From the NCBI GenBank assembly GCA_949316235.1, contig OX438757.1, positions 16,307,505-16,371,504 of the forward strand: a stretch of 64,000 nt of DNA, read 5' to 3'. The translations under genes were made by a program, and so were the position numbers. Below are positions 59,701 to 64,000 of this stretch, piece after piece; the first letter of the stretch is position 1; every line of letters starts with the position of its first letter. The stretch comes from Oegoconia quadripuncta. Its lineage: Eukaryota; Arthropoda; Insecta; Lepidoptera; Autostichidae. Under the pieces are notes generated by a model. The model had not been told where the DNA came from. It made no database searches and was given only the letters and a program-made list of their open reading frames with translations.

Positions 59701-62068
59701 TAAATGTTCATTTTCATCACACAAACATTTACCCCTAGTGGGATTCGAACCCGCAACCATTGGTTTCGCTCACAGGGTCACTATCCACTACACCAACCGG
59801 TCGTCAATTATGTTGCAAGGTGGAAGATGTGCCACATCCATGGAGATCCATCTTACGTAATCAGAACGATGAAAATCAAAAGTTGGTCCTCTACCACATC
59901 TGAGGCACCAAGGTTGTACTGCTAATTGGCACTGAACATCTGCTTATAGAAGGGTTATAGATTTTAAACTTTTAAATTTTTCTTCTGGCTTTTGTGATAA
60001 TGAGGAAGGGCGATGCTAGGCGAATCAGGAAGAATGAAGAAATCCGTAGACGAACGACAGATATCGACCTAGCCCAGCGGATTAGTAATTTGAAGTGGCA
60101 ATGGGCAGGACACGTAGCTCGAAGACCTGATGGCCGGTGGGGCATTAAAGTTCTCGATGGAGACCACGCACCAGCAAGTGCAGCGAAGTACGTCCACCCA
60201 TATGGTGGACAGATGACCATGATGACGTCAAATCAAATCAAATCAAAATATTTTATTTCATAGGATAAAATTATCACTTGAAAACGTCACTGTTAATATT
60301 AATATTACATTTAAATTTTAAATTTACTGCTCATTCACAAAGCTGACTCCCCAGAGAAGAACGAGCAAGAAACCCTAGGGTTGCTCTTTTAAACAGATTA
60401 TGGGTTGCGATTTGATGAATAATAAGACAGCTATGACCAGCTTGCTTATCATTCAAATAGTCAGTGATTTTATAATAGCCTTTTGTTAATAATTTCTGTT
60501 TTATGATTGCTTTAAATTTATTTCCTTAAACTTATCTCTAAGAGACACTCTAGGTCCTAATTTATAAATGGCACGAATAGCACGCTTCTGCAGAACAAAA
60601 TGATATGTATGTCAGCAGCGTTTCCCCACAACAATATGCCATATGAAGGTCGCGGGAAGTCGCTGGAAGCAGATCGCTCCCAACTGATCGCTCTGGGGGA
60701 TCCATCGTCCTGTGGCTCGCATGATGGTGATTGATATTGTTCTGTACGACTTAGTTGCTCAAACGTAGTTAAAAAGAGATAGCGCTATATAAATCACATA
60801 AAGCTGTCCCTTTTTAACTGTCCCCAAGCGGAGATCTCTGCTTGAGTAACATTCTGTAATGGCATATACCTGCCTGCTTGCGAAATAAAACTCCAATAGA
60901 TTGCGATTATTCATTTTCAAAGGTGAAATTGATTGTTGAATTTAACGCTAAGAAGGATTGCAAAGTATCGGTTAAGAATTCGGGAAGTGAATTGTTTACA
61001 GATGAATTGCGGTTTAGAGTCAAGGTTTATACTAACATTTGTACATCTTCTGTGAAACATACTCCGTCTCCGCTGTCACATGTGGATTGTTGTATACTTG
61101 TCTAGGCTCATTATATTTCCTGTTCGCCAGCCGCTCTAAAAAGTTCTGGATTACACGGTTTTGCAACAGGAACAGTATAACCTGCAATGAGAAGTGAAAA
61201 CAATTTACAGTTTACACAAATCGTACAGTTTTTCTAATTCGCTCTTTGTCAAAGACTATTTAATAGACCAACTAACTAATAAAAGACTCACTCCCTAACA
61301 AAACCAGGTGTTAGATATAAAATATACATTATAAACTAAACTTATTTAAAAGAGCAACCCTTGAGTTTCTTGCTCATTCTTCTCTGGGGAATCAGCTTTG
61401 TGAATGAGCAATAATGTCAAAACTGTAATAATAAGATAAAAATGTGACGTTTTCAAGTGATAATTTTTATCTTACGAAATAAATATTTTTTTGATTTTGA
61501 TTTTGAACCATGTCATCATGGCGTAAATACGGCGTTCCGTAAAATAAATTAAGAAATTCATTTTGAGTTCAAAAAAGGTGCCAAAATTTTATCATCTGTT
61601 ACACAATCATCATCAACACACGTTCAAATCAACAGCTAAGGATATAGTGATTACCAACGTGTACCGAACCGCCATCTGAGGGCGGAGTGTGAGTTTTGTT
61701 TCGACTTAACTTTACTACCACGTTCACGTTTACGTGACGATTTGTATGAAGAAATATGCAGCGTCTCTAGCGGGTAGTTTGCAAAACGATTTTTTTTCAT
61801 AGATACTTTTTGCGTAAACGCGAACGCGATGGTAAAGTTAAAAACGAGGCACACTTCGCACACAGGTGAGTTAAAATCATCATAAATTGAACACGTACAA
61901 TATTGCATGTAAAAAGTTCCTTTACGGGAATCGGGTCTCGAAAATTTAAGTTTGAAATTTACATTATAATTACCAGATACGCGACAAACTGGATTAAGAA
62001 AAATATAAGCTGCACAAGCCCCGTTGCCCTCGACATGAGGTAGGGATACGGACGGTGTATTTTATTAC
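47577..62068 (-). CDS. ABCA-type ABC transporter, 3' part (last membrane helices, NBD2, C-terminus)
   Basis: Exons in transcript order: 62068-61974, 61181-61063, microexons 59480-59464 and 59422-59408 (proposed), 58590-58474, 57685-57552, 54908-54761, 52480-52270, 50496-50330, 49842-49697, 47735-47577. Together they encode a last membrane helix (LIFFLIQFVAYL-VILFLL), an acidic linker, NBD2 and the family C-terminal tail (KLIEDYTLSETSIEEVFSIL). NBD2 keeps Walker A GPNGAGKST and Walker B LLDEPT. The signature is YSAGC rather than YSGGx, the Q-loop Gln is gone, and the switch His is Ala. ABCA proteins are full transporters moving lipids; TMD1, NBD1 and most of TMD2 lie beyond 64000. Relation to ABCA3-like insect genes is inferred. 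Confidence 0.9.
47762..47983 (-). mobile_element. SINE A beside the last ABCA acceptor
   Basis: Minus-strand copy; its 3' end reaches to within about 25 bases of the splice acceptor at 47736-47737, so the branch point may lie in SINE-derived sequence. Confidence 0.8.
48062..49292. mobile_element. CAGGGTG-ended TIR element with nested LINE-I
   Basis: The ends CAGGGTGAAATTGAATTCGT and its mirror at 49292 extend for about 80 bases with gaps. The right half holds about four diverged modules of roughly 110 bases (GGAAAG..TTCGTAATCA). A LINE-I copy (48145-48790) is inserted. Ends of related copies are at 36187 and 53610-53646. Confidence 0.75.
48145..48790 (-). mobile_element. LINE-I RT C-terminal part with poly(A)
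   Basis: Minus-strand frame of 163 residues (48266-48757): SLADSVINYGLGSYGRTYKS, the RT thumb-like tail, then [20 protein letters not shown]. Its poly(A) tail appears as T-run 48148-48162. 5' truncated. Confidence 0.85.
49365..49665 (+). mobile_element. SINE D, complete
   Basis: tRNA-like head CGTCGGTGGCTCAGCGGTTA with box B ACGATTCGATTCCC, body CGTGAGGAAACCTGC, end CCTGCAGTGGGATGTTTAC. It ends about 30 bases before an ABCA exon. Confidence 0.8.
49697..49842 (-). CDS. ABCA exon, regulatory tail
   Basis: Acceptor TTCACAG, donor GTAAGT. A polar stretch (VVSEKSFHSAKSVYSAK) then LKQEFEELFDTSHLVEEHL. Confidence 0.85.
50330..50496 (-). CDS. ABCA exon after the H-loop
   Basis: Acceptor TTGCAG, donor GTATGT. 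Joined to the previous exon it reads AEA-SMDWRQME, so the H-loop His is Ala. It continues VAVLLRGQLAALG and AGYTATIKLRVK as in the family. GC-rich like the previous exon. Confidence 0.9.
50497..51514. other. ABCA intron, mostly unrecognised
   Basis: 50700-50730 is an AAAT microsatellite. 50880-50930 has a doubled GATC/CGATCT-type motif. 51175-51185 is a SINE C end scrap. No exon was seen. Confidence 0.4.
51515..52170 (+). mobile_element. SINE C fragment then LINE-E 3' end split by a MITE
   Basis: 51515-51682 is a minus-strand SINE C fragment. 51690-52170 is a plus-strand LINE-E end (LINE tail CAAGCAGTAGCTT), interrupted by the 139-bp MITE at 51837-51975. Confidence 0.7.
52270..52480 (-). CDS. 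ABCA exon, NBD2 signature, Walker B and D-loop
   Basis: Acceptor CTCCAG, donor GTATTA after phase 2. VSSYSAGCSRRLALCGAMLA is the signature, ALLDEPTAGVDP Walker B and D-loop. The last codons CVVAEA end where TSH is expected. The exon is much richer in GC than its surroundings. Confidence 0.92.
52500..52712 (-). mobile_element. SINE B beside an ABCA exon
   Basis: Minus-strand copy whose 3' end starts about 20 bases upstream of the acceptor of exon 52270-52480. Confidence 0.8.
52726..52885. mobile_element. Hairpin MITE with about 60-base arms
   Basis: CTTATTCATA..AAATTTACAAA and TTTATAAGCCTGTTTTAG at the left are mirrored at the right, leaving a loop of about 40 bases. Confidence 0.8.
53408..53646 (+). 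mobile_element. SINE C fragment and a CAGGGT-type TIR end
   Basis: 53408-53565 is SINE C 3' half. 53610-53646 (AACAGGAATTATACGAATTA..TTTCACTCTGTA) matches the right terminus of the element at 48062-49292. Confidence 0.65.
53900..54725 (+). mobile_element. LINE-H remnant, split
   Basis: Decayed plus-strand match to 32005-32376: GATATATACGAAGCGAATGT and CATGATCAAATCGGGGACGT, resuming at 54645 (GTGTGTCAGGATCGTAGCAA). About 440 bases of unrecognised DNA lie between. Confidence 0.65.
54761..54908 (-). CDS. ABCA exon, NBD2 Q-loop region (degenerate)
   Basis: Acceptor TTCCAG, donor GTAAGA after phase 1. Where ABCA proteins read GYCPQFDA this reads VFNKSSGG, so the Q-loop Gln is absent. The rest aligns without gaps (FLSGYQNLSLLCALYG). 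Confidence 0.88.
55155..55355 (-). mobile_element. SINE A
   Basis: Minus-strand copy with intact box B (GGTTCGAATCCC) and a shortened body. Confidence 0.75.
55560..55880 (+). mobile_element. LINE-E 3' end
   Basis: [12 protein letters not shown] coding end then the 3' UTR and a TTTTGA-like tail. Confidence 0.75.
56102..56664. mobile_element. TTAA-flanked TIR element with about 95-base ends
   Basis: TTAAGAG..GTCCAGT-type ends, AAATTAAGATT and ATCGCTCTGACCTGCACTCG are mirrored at both sides. TTAA flanks both ends, the target of piggyBac-type transposases. The 370-base middle, including a GC-rich block near 56340-56400, has no coding signature. Confidence 0.8.
56870..57000. mobile_element. TTAA-element end fragment
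   Basis: GGACGCCACTGGACGGAATA then TTTAAG matches the right end of the TTAA family; the left end is missing. Confidence 0.5.
57008..57470 (-). mobile_element. Two SINE C fragments
   Basis: 57008-57110 is a short end piece. 57198-57470 is a longer copy with box B GGGTTCGAACCCC-like sequence. Confidence 0.7.
57552..57685 (-). CDS. ABCA exon, NBD2 Walker A
   Basis: Acceptor ATCTAG, donor GTTAGT. ECLGILGPNGAGKSTMLRMV holds the intact Walker A, and NANVSGYFIRKNRTK follows. Confidence 0.93.
57742..58468 (-). mobile_element. SINE D split by repeat P
   Basis: Blocks 57742-57925 and 58322-58468 form one SINE D; the motif CCGTTTAAGAGCA is at both junctions, as a target-site-like duplication. The middle matches 29170-29660. 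Confidence 0.75.
58474..58590 (-). CDS. ABCA exon, start of NBD2
   Basis: Acceptor TTCCAG, donor GTATTT after phase 1. MLVHNVHKNY and NAVKGVSFSVKK are the A-loop region and first strands of NBD2. Confidence 0.88.
58635..59092 (+). mobile_element. Two SINE C fragments
   Basis: 58635-58750 and 58903-59092, both 3' parts with A tails, in the ABCA intron that also holds the proposed microexons. Confidence 0.75.
59171..59314. mobile_element. Short TTAA-flanked MITE
   Basis: TTAAGAGAGTTTATTACGTC and its mirror, GTCCAGTG shared inside. Same family as 56102-56664 but without the middle. Confidence 0.85.
59408..59422 (-). CDS. Proposed 15-base ABCA microexon
   Basis: Acceptor TTTTTTTAG, donor GTAAAT. 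It encodes LLEAE in frame and leads into EKQEIMHDD of the next exon. Confidence 0.5.
59464..59480 (-). CDS. Proposed 17-base ABCA microexon
   Basis: Acceptor CATTCAG, donor GTATTC. In phase it adds VDKYE. Together with the 15-base exon at 59408-59422 it restores the frame between 61063 and 58590; neither alone does. The intron between the two would be only 41 bases. Confidence 0.4.
59573..59806 (-). mobile_element. SINE B, complete
   Basis: Minus-strand copy with box A GGTTGGTGTAGTGGATAG and box B GGTTCGAATCCC. Confidence 0.85.
59990..60735 (+). mobile_element. LINE-G RT end split by a LINE-E-like 3' end
   Basis: 59990-60224 encodes DIDLAQRISNLKWQWAGHVA. 60632-60735 continues with VAGSRWKQIAP. 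The middle 60225-60631 is a minus-strand LINE end with a TCAAA-type tail and an AAGAACGAGCAAGAAACC-like 3' UTR, related to 61320-61510. Confidence 0.75.
60740..60862. mobile_element. Short MITE (CATTCTGTAAT end)
   Basis: Relative of 10108-10270 (CTGTCCCTTTTTAACTGTCC, GAGATCTCTGCTTGAG). Confidence 0.6.
61063..61181 (-). CDS. ABCA exon, end of last membrane helix and linker
   Basis: Acceptor TTGCAG, donor GTATGT after phase 2. VILFLLQNRVIQNFLERL completes the helix; the rest is a polar linker ending HVTAETE. Confidence 0.8.
61320..61510 (+). mobile_element. LINE-E-like 3' end
   Basis: 3' UTR (GAGTTTCTTGCTCATTCTTC) and GATTTTGATTTTGA tail only. Confidence 0.7.
61665..61870. mobile_element. Short relative of the 20525 TIR element
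   Basis: Shares both ends and ACGTTTACGTGACGATTTGT with 20525-20960 but lacks the internal insert. Confidence 0.7.
61974..62068 (-). CDS. ABCA exon, membrane helix, beside a LINE
   Basis: Acceptor TTCCAG, donor GTAATT, 31 codons after phase 1. RATGLVQLIFFLIQFVAYL is the first half of the last transmembrane helix; the helix continues in the next exon. LINE-L begins within about 15 bases of this acceptor. Confidence 0.8.
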
Positions 62069-62082
62069 CTGGAACCAATACA

Positions 62083-62314
62083 GTGTACTTTTTTAACCAC
62101 CGAGGTTGGCTTTGCTGGCGAACAGAAGAAAATTTTCGTGAACGAGCACTTGACACCGGATAATAAGCAGCTACTCAAATTATGCCGCGCAAAGGCATCG
62201 GATTTCGGGTACAAATACGTGTGGATCAAAAATTGCAAGATTTATCTACGCCGGAACGATACGTCCCCACCCTTAATAATCGACTCGGAATCAGATTTAA
62301 AAAAAATCACTTAA
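62083..62314 (+). CDS. LINE-L ORF1 C-terminus (FP-like domain)
   Basis: Reads KKIFVNEHLTPDNKQLL, KASDFGYKYVWIKNCKIYL and SESDLKKI to TAA at 62312-62314. This is the conserved C-terminal domain of gag-like LINE ORF1 proteins, related to the baculovirus FP C-terminal domain. The N-terminal part is lost by 5' truncation. Confidence 0.85.
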
Positions 62315-62973
62315 CACTAATTGTTTTACTAGATTATCGGTTTTTGTATGGGAAAATAATGAAAGTTTTTGAACTTCATTTACCAAATTTACTTTTATTT
62401 GAGTTTAACTTCATCTGTAAAACAATATATTTTGGACACACCAACATTTTCACACATATTAACTCATTAAACACGCACACATACTGTTATATTATATTAT
62501 ATTTTATATTACTAAACATAATTACTGCACCTCAATATTTTTATTATAATATATCGCACTATACTTATTCAACATATGTTTATATATTCACATATTCAAT
62601 ATTGGTATATTTCTATTTAGGTATTTTTATGGACCTACATTATTATTCACATTTATTAGCATTTATAATATATTTACATATTTATTTAAAAAGAATGTAC
62701 ACTAATATACTTTATATACCCCGTAAAAACATTATTTTAAAAGACAGTTTCTTATTGATAGAAGTGACATTAAATTCTATCACTCATAGGGAAGCTACTT
62801 TAATTGAAATTCATACATATATCTTTATTTATTATTTCTATTTTTTAATGACTTCCATGTACTATAAACTGTGTTTTGGTGCTATTGCCATCGCATTGGT
62901 TACCTTCTTTCTAATACTAAATTATAACTGTCTAATCAACTTGTCCTATTATAAAACTAGCAGTCGTGTTTGA
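62182..62973 (+). CDS. Extra 263-codon frame between ORF1 and ORF2 of LINE-L
   Basis: An ATG-started frame in a different phase from both ORF1 and ORF2; its first 44 codons overlap the ORF1 end and its last 13 overlap ORF2. The unique part (about 62315-62935) is extremely rich in Tyr, Phe, Ile, Leu and His (YFYYNISHYTYSTYVYIFTY) with several membrane-helix-like stretches, such as AIAIALVTFFLIL near the end. In such AT-rich DNA an open run of this length is unexpected. No family is recognised. It could be a membrane protein, an element-specific ORF or an unusual spacer. Confidence 0.45.
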   Translation: MPRKGIGFRVQIRVDQKLQDLSTPERYVPTLNNRLGIRFKKNHLTLIVLLDYRFLYGKIMKVFELHLPNLLLFEFNFICKTIYFGHTNIFTHINSLNTHTYCYIILYFILLNIITAPQYFYYNISHYTYSTYVYIFTYSILVYFYLGIFMDLHYYSHLLAFIIYLHIYLKRMYTNILYIPRKNIILKDSFLLIEVTLNSITHREATLIEIHTYIFIYYFYFLMTSMYYKLCFGAIAIALVTFFLILNYNCLINLSYYKTSSRV

Positions 62974-64000
62974 TCCATCGTCGATTAAGGTATATTACCA
63001 GAATGTCCGAGGTTTGAGGTCCAAAACAAATCATCTTTACATACAAATTTTAAATAACGATTATGATATTATATTCCTAACAGAAACCTGGCTATGTGAT
63101 GGTATTTTGGACTCTGAGCTATGTGATAACCGGTACGTTATTTTTCGTCTTGACAGAAATCTGCAAGAATCAGGTAAACAAACTGGTGGGGGGGTGGCGA
63201 TCCTTGTTCGCCGTGAACTCAATGCCACGCATGAGTCATGGCGGCCCGACACTTCATTCGAAGCGCTTTGGATTACTATACCAAAGCGCTCGCTTACGTC
63301 ACACAGCACAAACTCTAACTCACACCGTGTCCCTTCTTGCCGTCAATATGTGTCTAACGAGTCCAACTTACATCTTTTTGCGGCCTACATTCCCGGCAGG
63401 TCCGCAAAATATAAAAGAACAGATGACAAACATGCAGAGGACATCTACTCCTTTTTACATCAATTATCAAATATTATTACATATAAACCAGACGATTACT
63501 ACTTAGTTACAGGTGACTTTAATTTGCCTAATATTCAATGGTGTGAAAACGGTCCCACTTATTTGAAAACTGTCTCATCTAATCTTCAACAGGCGAGCGC
63601 TGAACTTATTAACGAACTTAGCTTACACGGACTTCAACAACTCTCGACTATAAAAAATAATAACAATAATACATTAGATTTAGTCTTCTCGAACATTGAC
63701 ATGGAAATTTCCATTTGTGATTATCCTTTATCTAAAATTGACACATTTCATCCTCCTTATAACTGTGATTTAAATCTTTTCATTTCACCTCTTACGGAAG
63801 CTCCCAGTAACAAGTATAACTTTCATATAGCCGACTATAACTCGCTAAGAGCTTTTCTAAATAATAATGACTGGTATGACCGCATTGACAATACTTCTAG
63901 TTTGGACGAAACTGTTGCCGCTTTTTATGATATTGTGTATGATGGAATAGCGCAATTTGTACCTAGAACTTCAGCGAGTAGTAATAACTTCAATAAGTGG
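62936..64000 (+). CDS. LINE-L ORF2, endonuclease domain (partial, continues past window)
   Basis: Open from 62936 to the last base. APE-type endonuclease motifs: YYQNVRGLRSKT, FLTETWL, GGGVAILV, VTGDFNLPNIQW and TLDLVFSN. The RT domain lies beyond the edge. There is no ATG before the QNVRG motif, and the frame overlaps the upstream frame by about 38 bases. The element is Jockey-like by these motifs. Confidence 0.9.

Larger units (their letters stand above)
62075..64000 (+). mobile_element. LINE-L, 5'-truncated non-LTR retrotransposon, runs off the window
   Basis: Plus-strand element with the ORF1 end (to 62314), an extra open frame (62182-62973) and ORF2 from 62936 to the window end, no stops. 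It starts between about 62070 and 62085, next to an ABCA acceptor on the other strand. Confidence 0.88.

Noticed and set aside
59994..60263. 89-residue protein gene
   Set aside because: It is the C-terminal piece of a LINE reverse transcriptase cut by another insertion.
60878..61105. 75-residue plus-strand frame (KVKLIVEFNAKKDCKVSV)
   Set aside because: Looks protein-like but overlaps an ABCA exon on the other strand, has no splice context and no family match by eye.

Overview
The window looks like nuclear DNA of an insect, most likely a moth or butterfly (Lepidoptera). This is inferred from AT-rich intron-split genes, short interstitial TTAGG telomere-type repeats, and dense families of tRNA-headed SINEs, small inverted-repeat (MITE) elements and non-LTR retrotransposon ends. 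No bacterial, plasmid or CRISPR feature was seen.

Three host genes are recognisable, all on the minus strand. (1) 3324-5470: the main exon of a secreted leucine-rich-repeat protein with a LRIM/Toll/chaoptin-like layout; its first exon was not found. (2) 19774-44929: a complete 13-exon gene, about 569 residues when joined, with an N-terminal thioredoxin-like domain and an NDP-kinase-like region. It belongs to the TXNDC3/NME8-TXNDC6/NME9 family of sperm-tail and ciliary proteins. (3) 47577-62068: the 3' part of an ABCA-type ABC transporter (last membrane helix plus second nucleotide-binding domain and C-terminus). Its 5' part lies beyond the right edge, behind a LINE insertion. Reading frame and splice phase agree across nearly all junctions of genes 2 and 3. 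The exceptions are one possible GC-AG intron in gene 2 and two proposed microexons in gene 3.

Most of the rest is mobile-element debris, often nested. I labelled recurring families by comparing copies inside the window: SINE A, B, C and D; a mariner-like MITE with ends TAGGTCCTTACCTATGAAAT; several other MITEs; and LINE remnants E to M. Two LINEs keep long open frames: LINE-K (11041-14966, minus) with SGNH-like ORF1 and EN/RT ORF2, and LINE-L (about 62075 to the window end, plus), which is cut by the edge. Between LRR gene and TXNDC gene (5.5-19.7 kb) there is only repeat-derived and unrecognised sequence.

The points most worth checking are: the degenerate second ATPase site of the ABCA protein; a 263-codon aromatic/hydrophobic frame between ORF1 and ORF2 of LINE-L; retroelement insertions within a few bases of two ABCA splice acceptors; a GC-rich poly(A)-tailed insert sandwiched in TTAGG repeats; and a 48-bp minisatellite with 144-bp higher-order structure. 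Nothing here proves a new biological system. Family names come from recognition by eye, without database searches.
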